DNA of 64,000 nt from Thioalkalivibrio sp. ALJ24 (GCF_000377785.1 NZ_KB898724.1:186001-250000); one strand, 5' to 3'. Shown: positions 19,245 to 28,312, counted from the stretch's first letter. Translations and numbers: made by a program. The notes: generated from the letters alone by a model not told the origin.

Positions 19245-19916
19245 ATGAGAGCAGGCGGAAGACTGTCCCGGACCGGGGGCGCGGGGCAATTCCTGTGGCT
19301 TCTGCTGGTAGCCGGACTGCTGGCCGCCTGCGGCGGGGCCGGGCCCACCGACCTCGATCCGTTGCCGCGTTCGGCCACGGTGCTGGTGTTCGGCGACAGC
19401 GTGACCCACGGCACCGGCGCCGGCGATGGCGAGGATTTTCCGAGCCGTCTGGAGGCGATTACCGGCTGGACCATGATCAACGACGGGGAACCCGGTGACC
19501 GCGCCGACACCGCGCGCGGGCGCATCGAGGACAGCTTGGCTGCACATGACCCGGATCTGGTCATCCTCGAGCTGGGCGGCAACGACTTCCTGCGCGGGCG
19601 CGAGCCGGCGGACGTGAAAGAGGACCTGCGGGCACTGATCGGGTACGTGCGCGACCACGGGGCGCAGCCGCTGCTGATCGGCGTGCCGGAGGCCTCGGCC
19701 CTGGGGGCCGCCACCGGGCGGCTGAGTGACGACGCGATCTATCGCGAACTCGCGCGCGAGGAGGACGTGCCACTGATCGAGGGGGTGCTGGCGGAGGTGC
19801 TGAACGACGATGCCCTGCGCGCCGATCGCATCCACCCGAACGCCGAGGGCTACGCGCGCATGGCCGAGGGCATCGCCGACGGCCTGAAGGACCTGGGGCT
19901 GTGGCTGGGGCGCTGA
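19245..19916 (+). CDS. SGNH-family esterase/lysophospholipase-like lipoprotein (TesA-like)
   Basis: A 223-residue lipoprotein with lipobox LAAC (Cys29) and an SGNH hydrolase domain. Block I is VFGDSVTHGTGA with the catalytic Ser, block III is ELGGNDFLRG, and block V is DRIHPN with Asp/His of the triad. The closest familiar relative is TesA (arylesterase/lysophospholipase L1), but E. coli TesA is a soluble periplasmic protein, whereas this one is membrane-anchored. It follows lptG by 36 bp with GGAGAA before the ATG. Substrate is unproven. Confidence 0.87.
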   Translation: MRAGGRLSRTGGAGQFLWLLLVAGLLAACGGAGPTDLDPLPRSATVLVFGDSVTHGTGAGDGEDFPSRLEAITGWTMINDGEPGDRADTARGRIEDSLAAHDPDLVILELGGNDFLRGREPADVKEDLRALIGYVRDHGAQPLLIGVPEASALGAATGRLSDDAIYRELAREEDVPLIEGVLAEVLNDDALRADRIHPNAEGYARMAEGIADGLKDLGLWLGR

Positions 19917-19931
19917 GCCGCGCCTGAACGC

Positions 19932-19958
19932 GGGCGATCCGGGCGATCCCGGCGATCC
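19932..19958. repeat. Three tandem 9-bp units between convergent genes
   Basis: Two copies of gggcgatcc and a third copy cggcgatcc sit head to tail in the short gap between the convergent esterase and RDD genes. No stem or T-run makes them a terminator. Confidence 0.7.
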
Positions 19959-19969
19959 GGTCGGCGCGG

Positions 19970-20521
19970 TCAGTCGCCCGCGCCGGTTTCCTCGCGCTCC
20001 TTCCAGCGCGGACGCTTGAGCGGGCGCGTACGGGCCAGCTCCGTGGACGAGAGCCAGTCGTGCAGCATCCAGCGCCGCGGGTGCAGGGCGCTGGCACCCA
20101 GCGCAAGGATCCCCAGCGCCGTCATCAGCGCGGTCATCCAGTCGCCGTGCTCGCGTGCCAGATGGATCGCCATCAGGATGACCATCCACTGCGAGATTCC
20201 CACCAGAAAGCGCATCGTGGCCTGCCAGGGCGAGATGCGATACCCCTCCTCGCTGCGCACCACCAGGTTCCAGGTCTGCATCCCGAGGGTCTGGCCGGTG
20301 CGCAGCCAGAAGCCGTAGAAGAAGGCCCAGGCGGCAAACACGTTGAGCGCGAGCTGGACCTGCCAGAAGAACACGCCCGCCATGTTCCACAGCGGCAGGG
20401 TCACCAGCCCCAGCACCAGCCAGATGGCCAGCACCAGCAGGGAATCGTAGAGCAGGGCACCGAAACGCAGCAGCAGGCCGACGGGTCGGGTATCGCGTTC
20501 GGGGGAGGCGGTGTCGTTCAT
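19970..20521 (-). CDS. RDD-family membrane protein
   Basis: A 183-residue inner-membrane protein of the RDD family, whose biochemical role is mostly unknown. It has the N-terminal RFGALLYDSLLVLAIWLVLGLVTLP with the family's Arg and Asp in helix 1, a second helix around 50-70, and TGQTLGMQTWNLVVRSEEG in the conserved loop. Two C-terminal helices and HPRRWMLHDWLSSTEL follow. The frame is open upstream, but the ATG at 20521 begins the conserved region. It is divergent from the PilZ gene by 45 bp and convergent with the esterase gene. Confidence 0.85.
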   Translation of the reverse strand: MNDTASPERDTRPVGLLLRFGALLYDSLLVLAIWLVLGLVTLPLWNMAGVFFWQVQLALNVFAAWAFFYGFWLRTGQTLGMQTWNLVVRSEEGYRISPWQATMRFLVGISQWMVILMAIHLAREHGDWMTALMTALGILALGASALHPRRWMLHDWLSSTELARTRPLKRPRWKEREETGAGD

Positions 20522-20566
20522 GGGATCTCGCTGGTCACTGCGCGGAAGATTGCGTAGTCTTGCGAT

Positions 20567-20944
20567 ATGTCGCGACGGTTTCAACGTATCCCGCTCGAAT
20601 TTCCGGGCCGGCTCGAGCTGGATGGCCGGGCTTGCCCGGTGCGCGTGCTCGACATCTCGCTGCGCGGGGTGCTGGTGGAGTGCGAGGGACTGGAACCGCT
20701 CGCCCCGGGCACGCCCGGTCAGGTCGACATCCCGCTCAGTGACGAGGCGGGCATCGCGTTCGAGGGCACGGTGCGCTGGCAGCAGGGCGAGCGGCTGGGG
20801 CTGGAGATCGCCGCCATGCCGCTGGAGTCGGCCGGTCACCTGCGGCGCCTGGTGGAACTCAATCTGGGCGACGAGGCATTGCTGGAGCGCGAATTCGCGG
20901 CGATGGTCGCCGAGCCGCCGGGCGAGGACGACCCGGGCAATTGA
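20567..20944 (+). CDS. PilZ-domain protein (probable c-di-GMP receptor)
   Basis: A 125-residue single-domain PilZ protein. The c-di-GMP-binding arginines are in RRFQRIPL at the N terminus, and the second motif is DISLRGVLVE (D/NxSxxG). Both are intact, so ligand binding is likely. It stands alone between the divergent RDD gene and convergent moeA. With the diguanylate cyclase at the window start it indicates active c-di-GMP signalling; the output is unknown. Confidence 0.9.
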   Translation: MSRRFQRIPLEFPGRLELDGRACPVRVLDISLRGVLVECEGLEPLAPGTPGQVDIPLSDEAGIAFEGTVRWQQGERLGLEIAAMPLESAGHLRRLVELNLGDEALLEREFAAMVAEPPGEDDPGN

Positions 20945-20955
20945 CCCCGGGAAAT

Positions 20956-20981
20956 TGAACTCGGGCCCTGAACTCGGGCCC
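20956..20981. repeat. Direct repeat of 13 bp, two copies
   Basis: The unit tgaactcgggccc occurs twice head to tail between the convergent pilZ-like and moeA genes, with a partial third start. It is probably a slippage duplication with no evident function. Confidence 0.7.
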
Positions 20982-20998
20982 TGAAACCGGCGGCGTGC

Positions 20999-22258
20999 TC
21001 AGTAGAGCTCGTTGAACGGCAGTACCTCCACCCACTCCCCGGCGCGGGCGCCGTCCGCCTCCCGCGGCAGTACCACGAACGCATTCGCCCGGCTCATCGC
21101 GCTCAGCTGGTGCGAGCCCTGGCCGCCGGCACTGCGCACCACGTCCACGCCGTCCTCGGTCTCGAGGATCGCCCGCTGGTAATCCGTACGCCCCGGGCGT
21201 TTGCGCAGGTCCTCGCTCAGACGCGCGCGCAGGGTGCGTGGTTCGGCGACCGGCAGTCCGGCCAGCGCGCGCAGCGCCGGGCCGACGAACAGGCCGAAGG
21301 TCGCCATCGCCGAGACCGGATTGCCCGGCAGCCCGACAAAACGGGCCTGGCCGAAGCGGCCGAAGGCCAGCGGACGCCCCGGCTTCATCGCGATCTTCCA
21401 GAAGCCGACCTCGCCGCGCTGCTGCAGGATGCGGGTGACATGGTCGGCATCGCCCACCGACACCCCGCCGGTGGTCAGGATCAGGTCGGCCTCGCGGCCG
21501 GCGCGCTCCAGCGCCTCGCGCACTGCTTCTTCGTCGTCGCGGATGATGCCGTAGTCCTCGGCCTTCACCGCGTAGCGCGACAAGAGGGAACGCAGCATGT
21601 GCCGGTTGCTGTCGTGGATCTGCCCGGGTTCCAGCGGTTCGTCCACCGGCACCAGCTCGTCGCCCGTGGAGAAGAACACCACGCGCGGCTTGCGCAGGAC
21701 CTCGACCTCGCCGATGCCCTGGCTGGCGAGCACGCCGATCTCGGCCGGACCCAGGACCTGTCCGGCAGGGTAGAGCCGTTCGCCGCTGCGGGTATCCTCG
21801 CCGGGACCGCGGATGTTCGCGTCCTCGGGGGCCGGGCGGTCGAACTGCACCATGTCGCCATCCACCGTCACGTGTTCCTGCATGACCACGGTGTCGGCCT
21901 CGTCCGGGACCACGGCCCCGGTCATGATGCGCACGCAGCCGCCGGGCGGCAGCGGCTCGTCCCACGGGTGCCCGGCGGCCGCCTGACCGACCCGGCGCAG
22001 GCGCGTGCCGGCCTCGCGGGCATCGGCGGCGCGCAGGGCGTAGCCGTCCATCGCCGAGACCCGTGCTGGCGGGACGTCCAGCCGGGCGTGTACGTCGCGG
22101 GCCAGCACCCGACCGGTGGCGGTCTCCAGGCTGCGGGTACGGGTATCGGCCACCGCCTGACAGGCGTGCAGCACGGCGGCGCGCGCCTGTTCCACGGTCA
22201 GGGCCGCGGGGTCGAATTCGTCACAGCCGGCCGCGTTCATCCGGTTCTCCATGGTCAT
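20999..22258 (-). CDS. moeA: Molybdopterin molybdenumtransferase MoeA
   Basis: A 419-residue enzyme that inserts molybdate into adenylylated molybdopterin. The N-terminal part has LTVEQARAAVLHA and PPARVSAMDGYALRA, and the central part has RIMTGAVVPDEADTVVMQE. The molybdopterin-binding domain has STGDELV and LTTGGVSVGDADHV, and VGLPGNPVSAM lies further on. The start is set at 22258 because that ATG overlaps the mobB stop (ATGA); an ATG two codons later is also possible. It is the last gene of mobA-mobB-moeA, so molybdoenzymes are expected elsewhere in the genome. Confidence 0.95.
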   Translation of the reverse strand: MTMENRMNAAGCDEFDPAALTVEQARAAVLHACQAVADTRTRSLETATGRVLARDVHARLDVPPARVSAMDGYALRAADAREAGTRLRRVGQAAAGHPWDEPLPPGGCVRIMTGAVVPDEADTVVMQEHVTVDGDMVQFDRPAPEDANIRGPGEDTRSGERLYPAGQVLGPAEIGVLASQGIGEVEVLRKPRVVFFSTGDELVPVDEPLEPGQIHDSNRHMLRSLLSRYAVKAEDYGIIRDDEEAVREALERAGREADLILTTGGVSVGDADHVTRILQQRGEVGFWKIAMKPGRPLAFGRFGQARFVGLPGNPVSAMATFGLFVGPALRALAGLPVAEPRTLRARLSEDLRKRPGRTDYQRAILETEDGVDVVRSAGGQGSHQLSAMSRANAFVVLPREADGARAGEWVEVLPFNELY

Positions 22259-22803
22259 CCGTTCAGCAATGAGTAAAGGGACAGGTGTTCGATGATGAAA
22301 TCCGCCACCGGCGAGGGGCTGTCCAGCGCCAGCACCGGGCCGTGGAACGGCAGGCCGTCGGCATCCGTGGCCACCGCGATAATCCCCGGCGTGTCGGGAT
22401 ACAGCGGCGGCTTCTCGTTGGCCGTGCGGTAGACCTCGATGCGGGGCAGGTCCGCGTGTTTGAAGCCCTCCACCAGGATCAGATCCGAGCGCGCCGGGTC
22501 CAGTTTCGCGCACAGCGCGTCCAGATCCGGGGTCGTGCCTTCCTCGACCTCGGGGGTCTCGACCATCAGCGCGTAGCGCCGGGACGAGGCCACCAGGGTC
22601 TGATCCGCGCCCGCATGCCGCAGCTCGTAACTGTCCTTGCCCGGCTTGTCGACGTCGAAGGCATGGTGGGCATGCTTGATCACCGCCGGGCGCAGCCCGC
22701 GATTGCGCAGCTCCGGAATCAGCTGCTTCAGCAGCGTGGTCTTGCCCGAGCCGCTGGTCCCCGCAAAACCGATGCGGGGGATCCCATCTATCCTGTCCGT
22801 CAT
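22255..22803 (-). CDS. mobB: Molybdopterin-guanine dinucleotide biosynthesis adaptor MobB
   Basis: A 182-residue GTP-binding accessory protein for MobA. The P-loop is GFAGTSGSGKTTLLKQL near residues 12-28, and DLILVEGFKHADLPRIEVYR is the conserved MobB segment. GGGAGATG precedes the ATG. It lies between mobA (85 bp upstream) and moeA (overlapping), consistent with a cofactor operon. Confidence 0.93.
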   Translation of the reverse strand: MTDRIDGIPRIGFAGTSGSGKTTLLKQLIPELRNRGLRPAVIKHAHHAFDVDKPGKDSYELRHAGADQTLVASSRRYALMVETPEVEEGTTPDLDALCAKLDPARSDLILVEGFKHADLPRIEVYRTANEKPPLYPDTPGIIAVATDADGLPFHGPVLALDSPSPVADFIIEHLSLYSLLNG

Positions 22804-22887
22804 GATGCATCTCCCTGCCGGCGCCGTCCGAAAATCCAGTTCCGCAGTGTAGGGAAACAGGCCTCCATGTACATGTTCACCTTCCCG

Positions 22888-23520
22888 TCACGGGCCTGCC
22901 GGGCCCGCGGCGGCGAGGTCCTCGGGAGTGTTGAGGTTCACGAAGGCCCCCGGGTTGTCGGAGAAATCGGCGGTGATCGCCCCGTATTCGCGCAGCCAGG
23001 CGCCGGCCGCCACCGGGCCCTCGGCGACCGCGGCGCGCAGGGCGGGCACCAGTCCGGCACCCAGCAGCAGGAACAGCGGCTGCAGGCGCTGGCCGTCGTG
23101 GGCCATCGCGGCGGGGGCAGCGTGTTCGGCCCGCGCCGCCTGCAGGCGACGGGCGAGATCGCCGGGGGCCAGCGGGGCGTCCACCGGCAGGCACAGCAGG
23201 TCGCGTCCGGGGCGGGCGGCCCCGGCGGCGGCAACCCCGGCGAGCGGGCCGCGGTAGTCGGGGTATTCGTCGGCCACGCAGGGAAACCCCAGCCGTCGGC
23301 AACGGTCCATCTCGGTATTGGTGCTGACGACGACGTCGTTGACCTGTCCCTGCAGGCGTTCGATGGCATGCGCGATCAGCGGCCGGTCCTGCCAGGTGAT
23401 CCAGGCCTTGTTGCAGCCGCCCATGCGCCGGCCCTGGCCCCCGGCCAGGATGACCCCCAGTGGTCCGGTGTCCGCGGCGGCGGGCGGAGCGGGGGGAGAT
23501 GGGTGTGCTGTTCGGGGCAT
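22888..23520 (-). CDS. mobA: Molybdenum cofactor guanylyltransferase MobA
   Basis: A 210-residue nucleotidyltransferase that attaches GMP to molybdopterin to make MGD. The signature GVILAGGQGRRMGGCNKAW near residues 25-43 binds GTP, and YPDYRGPLAGVAAA and LPVDAPLAP follow. The frame is open upstream, but the ATG at 23520 begins a Pro-rich leader shortly before the conserved core and is the first plausible start. The gene is divergent from the nfeD-like gene. Confidence 0.93.
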   Translation of the reverse strand: MPRTAHPSPPAPPAAADTGPLGVILAGGQGRRMGGCNKAWITWQDRPLIAHAIERLQGQVNDVVVSTNTEMDRCRRLGFPCVADEYPDYRGPLAGVAAAGAARPGRDLLCLPVDAPLAPGDLARRLQAARAEHAAPAAMAHDGQRLQPLFLLLGAGLVPALRAAVAEGPVAAGAWLREYGAITADFSDNPGAFVNLNTPEDLAAAGPAGP

Positions 23521-23598
23521 GGGCGTTCGGTTGTGCGATGGCCTATGTTGTAGGGTGCAGCATGCGTGGCGGACACGATACGAGGACGACAGCGATCC

Positions 23599-25095
23599 AT
23601 GATCCGATTCCGTAAGCAACGCGGGGCCATGGCCCGCTGGCTGCTGTGGCTGACCCTGCTGGTGGTCGGCGCGACCGGCGCGCTGCTGGCCAGTGCCGAC
23701 AATGCCGCGGACCGAGAGGCGGTGTTACTGACCGTGGAAGATGCCATCGGCCCGGCGACCGTAGACTACATCAGCCGCGGGATCGAGGCGGCCGAGGAGC
23801 GCGGTGCCGAGATGGTCGTGCTGCAGCTGGATACCCCGGGCGGGCTGGACTCCAGCATGCGCAGCATCATCCGGGAATTCCTGCAATCCGAGGTGCCGGT
23901 GGTGACGTATGTGCACCCGTCCGGGGCCCGTGCGGCGAGTGCCGGTACCTACATGCTGTACGGCTCGCATGTCGCGGCGATGACGCCGGCGACCAATCTG
24001 GGCTCCGCCACCCCGGTGCAGATGGGCGGGGGCGGCCTGCCGGGCATGGACGAGGAAGACCTGGACGAGTTGCGCGAGGAAGCGGAAGACGAGGACGAGG
24101 ACGAGAACGGGAACGGCGACGAGGAGCGGGACAACGGCGAGGAGGCCGTCGAACCGGCAAGCGAAGAGGAGCTGCTGGAGGATGACCCCGAGCCCCGGCG
24201 CGGCGACGATGCGATGGAGCGCAAGGTGCTGGAGGACGCGGTGTCCTACATCCGCGGCCTGGCCGAGCGCTACGACCGCAATGCCGACTGGGCCGAGGAG
24301 ACGGTACGCGAGGGCTCCAACCTGACCGCCACCGCGGCGCTGGAAAAGAACGTCATCGATTTCGTCGCCGACAACCTGGACGATCTGCTGGCGCAGCTCG
24401 ACGGGCATACCGTGAAGCTGATGTCGGGCGAACGCGAGCTGGTGACCGAAGGCATCGAGATCGTGCGCATGGATCCCGACTGGCGCACCGAGCTGCTGTC
24501 GCTGATCACCAACCCCAACATCGCCTATATCCTGATGCTGATCGGGATCTACGGCATCATATTCGAACTGGCGAATCCGGGTGCGGTCTACCCGGGTGTG
24601 ATTGGATCCATCGCGCTGATCCTCGCGTTCTTCGCGCTGCAGGTGATGCCGATCAACTATGCCGGGCTGGCGCTGATGCTGCTGGGGATGATCTTCATGA
24701 TCGCCGAGGCGTTCGTGCCCAGTTTCGGCGCGCTGGGCATCGGAGGGCTCGTGGCATTCATAACCGGATCCGTGATCCTGTGGGATGACCCCAACCTGAA
24801 CGTCGCACTGCCGCTGGTGGTGGGCACGGCGATCGCGATCGGCCTGCTGTCGGTCTGGGTGCTGGGTCGGCTGTTCAAGCTGCGCGGCAAGAAGCCGGCC
24901 ACCGGCCACGAGGAGATGATCGGCATGCTCGGCTACGCCCGCGAGGACTTCGAGGTGCGCGGCCCGGTGTGGGTCCACAGCGAGCAGTGGACCGCCGAGA
25001 CCACCGCCCCGGTGCGCGAGGGTCAGGCGGTGCGGGTGAAGGCCATCGACGGCCTGCGCCTGACCGTGGAGCCGGTGGAGACGTCCGCGCCATAG
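23599..25095 (+). CDS. NfeD-type membrane serine protease (ClpP-class) with acidic insertion
   Basis: A 498-residue long-form NfeD protein: signal/membrane segment (about 10-32), ClpP-like protease domain (about 40-270), several membrane helices (about 305-420) and a C-terminal OB-like NfeD domain. Ser114 in GARAASAGTYML is the predicted nucleophile and Lys209 in ERKVLEDAVSYI the base, matching the Ser/Lys dyad of archaeal PH1510 (Ser97/Lys138). About 54 extra residues lie between the dyad residues; most are Asp/Glu (for example EEAEDEDEDENGNGDEE). The gene is followed after 60 bp by a slipin gene, the standard partner; PH1510-type proteases cleave the C terminus of stomatin-like proteins. 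Confidence 0.93.
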   Translation: MIRFRKQRGAMARWLLWLTLLVVGATGALLASADNAADREAVLLTVEDAIGPATVDYISRGIEAAEERGAEMVVLQLDTPGGLDSSMRSIIREFLQSEVPVVTYVHPSGARAASAGTYMLYGSHVAAMTPATNLGSATPVQMGGGGLPGMDEEDLDELREEAEDEDEDENGNGDEERDNGEEAVEPASEEELLEDDPEPRRGDDAMERKVLEDAVSYIRGLAERYDRNADWAEETVREGSNLTATAALEKNVIDFVADNLDDLLAQLDGHTVKLMSGERELVTEGIEIVRMDPDWRTELLSLITNPNIAYILMLIGIYGIIFELANPGAVYPGVIGSIALILAFFALQVMPINYAGLALMLLGMIFMIAEAFVPSFGALGIGGLVAFITGSVILWDDPNLNVALPLVVGTAIAIGLLSVWVLGRLFKLRGKKPATGHEEMIGMLGYAREDFEVRGPVWVHSEQWTAETTAPVREGQAVRVKAIDGLRLTVEPVETSAP

Positions 25096-25155
25096 GCCCG
25101 GTCCGGGCGGATCGTAAACGCAGAAAGCCGCCGTCCAGGCGGGAGGGAGCGCAAC

Positions 25156-26085
25156 ATGGAAAACGAACTCGGTTTCATAATCGTACCGCTGCTGATCATC
25201 GTCGCCCTCATTGCGATGTCGATCCGCGTGCTGCGGGAGTACGAACGCGGCGTGGTGTTCTTCCTCGGGCGCTTTCAGTCGGTGAAGGGACCGGGCCTGA
25301 TCATCGTCATCCCCGGGATCCAGCAGATGGTGCGCATCGACCTGCGCGTGATCACGCTGGACGTGCCCAGCCAGGACGTGATCTCGCAGGACAACGTGAC
25401 CGTGCGGGTCAACGCAGTGCTGTATTTCCGCGTGGTGGATTCGGCCAAGTCGGTGATCCAGGTCGAGGATTACTACGCCGCCACCAGTCAGCTCGCCCAG
25501 ACCACGCTGCGTTCGGTGCTCGGCAAGCACGAGCTGGACGAAATGCTGTCCGAACGTGACAAGCTGAATTCCGACATCCAGGGGATCCTCGATGCGCAGA
25601 CCGATGCCTGGGGCATCAAGGTCACCAACGTCGAGATCAAGCACGTTGACCTGGACGACTCGATGATCCGCGCGATCGCGCGGCAGGCCGAGGCCGAGCG
25701 CGAACGGCGCGCCAAGGTCATCCACGCCGAGGGCGAACTGCAGGCGGCCGAGAAGCTGGTGCAGGCCTCGCAGATCATGGAGGCCAGCCCGGCCGCGCTG
25801 CAGCTGCGCTACATGCAGACGATGTCGGACATGTCCACCAACGGGCATGCCAACACCATCTTCTTCCCGCTGCCGCTGGAGCTGACCAAGGTGTTCGAGA
25901 ACCTGGCCGGCAAGTTCCGCGCGGAGAATCCGGAGAACCCGCTGAACGCCGCTGCGGCCGCGGCCGGCATGGGCGCCGCGTCCTCCGGGGTAACCGGCGA
26001 TACGGCTGTCGGCGACGGGGAGGGTGATGGTGGCGCCCGGGGAAGCAGCCGCGGGCCCGCACCCGACGACCCGGCCAATCCCTGA
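25156..26085 (+). CDS. Slipin/stomatin-like SPFH-domain protein
   Basis: A 309-residue membrane-anchored SPFH protein. One hydrophobic hairpin (about 7-25) precedes the SPFH domain ([20 protein letters not shown], then [14 protein letters not shown] and [30 protein letters not shown]). A charged helical coiled coil ([24 protein letters not shown]) and the family tail motif [11 protein letters not shown] follow. The last 50 residues are Gly/Ala/Pro-rich and low-complexity. It forms the usual NfeD-slipin pair with the gene upstream and probably organises membrane microdomains. GGGAGGGAG precedes the ATG. Confidence 0.95.
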   Translation: MENELGFIIVPLLIIVALIAMSIRVLREYERGVVFFLGRFQSVKGPGLIIVIPGIQQMVRIDLRVITLDVPSQDVISQDNVTVRVNAVLYFRVVDSAKSVIQVEDYYAATSQLAQTTLRSVLGKHELDEMLSERDKLNSDIQGILDAQTDAWGIKVTNVEIKHVDLDDSMIRAIARQAEAERERRAKVIHAEGELQAAEKLVQASQIMEASPAALQLRYMQTMSDMSTNGHANTIFFPLPLELTKVFENLAGKFRAENPENPLNAAAAAAGMGAASSGVTGDTAVGDGEGDGGARGSSRGPAPDDPANP

Positions 26086-26112
26086 TCGCGGCCTCGGCAC
26101 GCCCCGTCCGCC

Positions 26113-27039
26113 GTGACCACCGCAACGCCCGAGGTGGCGGCGCCCGCGGAGACCCCCGCGGTCCTGGACCGGTTCCTCGACGAGCTGTGGTCGGTGGAGG
26201 GGCTGGCCGATCGCACCCTGGCCGCCTACCGGCGTGACCTGACCGCGCTGGCGGGGTTTCTCGAACCTCGCGGGGGCGCGCTGGAAACCGCCACGCATGC
26301 CGACCTGCTGGCGTTCGTCGCGGCGCGGATGCAGGGCGGGGCGCGGCCACGGTCGGTCGCCCGCGCGCTGTCCTCGGTCCGGCGGTTCTATCGTTTCCTG
26401 GTGCAGGCCGGCGAACGCGAGGATGATCCTTCGGCCGGGATCGACCCCCCGCGACCCGGGCGCCCGCTGCCGGCCAGCCTGTCGGAGGCGCAGGTAGAGG
26501 CGCTGCTGGCGGCGCCGGATACCGACACCGCGGTCGGCCTGCGCGACCGGGCCATGCTGGAGATGATGTACGCCGCCGGGCTGCGGGTTTCGGAGCTGGT
26601 GGGACTGGAGGCCACCGCGGTGAATCCGCGCCAGGGCGTAGTGCGCATCACCGGCAAGGGCGGACGCGAACGTCTGGTGCCGCTGGGCGAGCTGGCCACC
26701 GACTGGCTGGGGGCCTATCTGGACCGTGCCCGGCCGGAGCTGATGGCGGGCCATCTCCCGGTGGAGGCGGTGTTCGTGACCCGGCGCGGTCGCGGGCTCA
26801 CGCGCCAGGCCTTCTGGTATCGCATCAAGGCGCACGCGGCGCAGGCCGGTATCGATACGGCGCTGTCCCCACATACCCTGCGGCATGCGTTCGCCACCCA
26901 CCTGCTGGATCACGGGGCCGACCTGCGGGTGGTGCAGATGCTGCTGGGTCACAGCAGCCTGTCCACCACGCAGATCTACACCCATGTGGCGCGCGCGCGC
27001 CTCCAGGCATTGCACGCCGAGCACCATCCGCGCGGCTAG
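26113..27039 (+). CDS. xerD: Tyrosine recombinase XerD
   Basis: A 308-residue recombinase that resolves chromosome dimers at dif with XerC. An N-terminal SAM-like DNA-binding domain (about 15-105) precedes the catalytic domain. Arg158 is in AAGLRVSEL, a Lys in the GKGGRERLVPLG beta-hairpin, His254/Arg257 in SPHTLRHAFATH, His280 in LLGHSS, and nucleophile Tyr289 in TTQIYTHV. The start is GTG at 26113. dsbC directly follows, the same xerD-dsbC order as in E. coli, which favours XerD over XerC. Confidence 0.93.
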   Translation: MTTATPEVAAPAETPAVLDRFLDELWSVEGLADRTLAAYRRDLTALAGFLEPRGGALETATHADLLAFVAARMQGGARPRSVARALSSVRRFYRFLVQAGEREDDPSAGIDPPRPGRPLPASLSEAQVEALLAAPDTDTAVGLRDRAMLEMMYAAGLRVSELVGLEATAVNPRQGVVRITGKGGRERLVPLGELATDWLGAYLDRARPELMAGHLPVEAVFVTRRGRGLTRQAFWYRIKAHAAQAGIDTALSPHTLRHAFATHLLDHGADLRVVQMLLGHSSLSTTQIYTHVARARLQALHAEHHPRG

Positions 27040-27112
27040 TTTCCGGCCGGAGTCTGTCCCGGAGACGGCCGCCGGCCTACAATTCACCTTTTGATCCATC
27101 AGCGAGACATCC

Positions 27113-27823
27113 ATGTTCCTCAAGCGTGTTCTTCCCGTTGCGGTGGCCCTGGCGGCTGCCGGTACCACCGTTCAGGCCAGCGAGGCCATCGAAGAGGCGA
27201 TGTCGCGGGCCATCCCCGATGCGCAGATCGATGCCATCGAAGACACCCCGCTGGACGGCATCAAGGCCGTGCGTTACGGCACCGAGGTCTTCTACGTCAG
27301 CGAGGACGGCCGGTACGTGATCCAGGGCAACATGATCGACCTTGAGACCCGCGAGAACCTGACCGAGCAGGTGGCCGGCGGAGCCCGGGCCGAACTGTTC
27401 GGCGCCATCGATGACAGCGAGCTGGTGGTGTACGAACCGAACGGCGAGACCCGCGCGGTGCTGAACATCTTCACCGATCCCAACTGCCCGTACTGCCGCG
27501 ACATCCACGCCGATCTGCCCGAATACCTGGAGGCCGGGGTCAAGGTGCGCTATCTGATGTTCCCGGTGCTGGGGCAGGACTCCCCCGAGATCATGAATCG
27601 CACCTGGTGCGCCGATGACCGGCAGGAGGCGATGGACCGGGCCAAGGAGGGCGACCGATTGACGGATCTCGATGGCAGCTGTGCGACCCCGCAGGACGAA
27701 CACATGCAGCTGGCCCGGGATCTGGGCGTGCGGGGCACCCCGGCGCTGTTCACCGGTGACGGCCAGATGATGGCCGGCTATGTCGAGCCGGCCGAGGTAC
27801 TGGGCCGGCTGCTGGACGACTGA
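27113..27823 (+). CDS. dsbC: Thiol:disulfide interchange protein DsbC
   Basis: A 236-residue periplasmic disulfide isomerase. Signal peptide MFLKRVLPVAVALAAAGTT is cleaved after VQA. The N-terminal dimerisation domain (about 22-85) precedes a thioredoxin fold with active site CPYC at 125-128 (FTDPNCPYCRDIH). CPYC differs from the CGYC of E. coli DsbC. A second Cys pair occurs further on, with one member in NRTWCADDR and the other in DGSCATPQ. A TACAAT hexamer at 27076-27081 could be the -10 of its own promoter in the 73-bp gap after xerD. Confidence 0.95.
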   Translation: MFLKRVLPVAVALAAAGTTVQASEAIEEAMSRAIPDAQIDAIEDTPLDGIKAVRYGTEVFYVSEDGRYVIQGNMIDLETRENLTEQVAGGARAELFGAIDDSELVVYEPNGETRAVLNIFTDPNCPYCRDIHADLPEYLEAGVKVRYLMFPVLGQDSPEIMNRTWCADDRQEAMDRAKEGDRLTDLDGSCATPQDEHMQLARDLGVRGTPALFTGDGQMMAGYVEPAEVLGRLLDD

Positions 27824-27832
27824 GGTTCGCCG

Positions 27833-28312
27833 GTGGGGGCGGGCGTCGATGATCGGGTGTTCCTGCGGGAAGCGATCCGTCTGGCGCGCGAATCGGTGGA
27901 GGTCGGGGGCGGCCCGTTCGGCGCGGTGATCGTGCAGGACGGCACCGTGATCGGTCGTGGCGCCAACCGCGTGATCCCGTGGGCGGATCCGACTGCGCAC
28001 GCAGAGGTGGCGGCGATCCGGGATGCCTGCCGTTATCTCCAGGATCACCGACTGCACGGGGCCACCCTGTACGTCTCCTGCGAACCCTGTCCGATGTGCC
28101 GCGCGGCCGCCTGCTGGGCGCGGCTGGATCGGGTGGTGTATGCCGCCTCGGCACGGGATGCCGCCGAAGCCGGCTTCGATGATGAACGGATCCGTGACGA
28201 GCTGGTGGCCCCGCCGGAGCAGCGTATCCTCCCGTTGAGCCGGGAACTGGCCGAGGAGGGGCGGGCGGTGTTCGACTACTGGGAACGCCACGCCAACCGG
28301 CGCCTGTACTGA
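27833..28312 (+). CDS. Cytidine/deoxycytidylate deaminase-family enzyme, guanine deaminase-like
   Basis: A 159-residue zinc deaminase. The catalytic motif HAEVAAIRDAC and the zinc ligands in SCEPCPMCRAAACWARLDRV are intact, and GGGPFGAVIVQDG forms the substrate-pocket strand. Length, the HAEVAAIR...YLQDHRL spacing and the tail ILPLSRELAEEGRAVFDYW resemble bacterial guanine deaminase (GuaD of Bacillus) more than TadA. The start is a GTG ten bases after dsbC; no in-frame ATG fits better. Substrate is inferred from resemblance, so TadA-like activity cannot be excluded. Confidence 0.8.
   Translation: MGAGVDDRVFLREAIRLARESVEVGGGPFGAVIVQDGTVIGRGANRVIPWADPTAHAEVAAIRDACRYLQDHRLHGATLYVSCEPCPMCRAAACWARLDRVVYAASARDAAEAGFDDERIRDELVAPPEQRILPLSRELAEEGRAVFDYWERHANRRLY

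Noticed and set aside
23725-27168. A 1147-codon antisense frame across nfeD, the slipin gene and xerD
   Set aside because: Three genes with clear catalytic motifs occupy the other strand; the frame has no recognisable domain.
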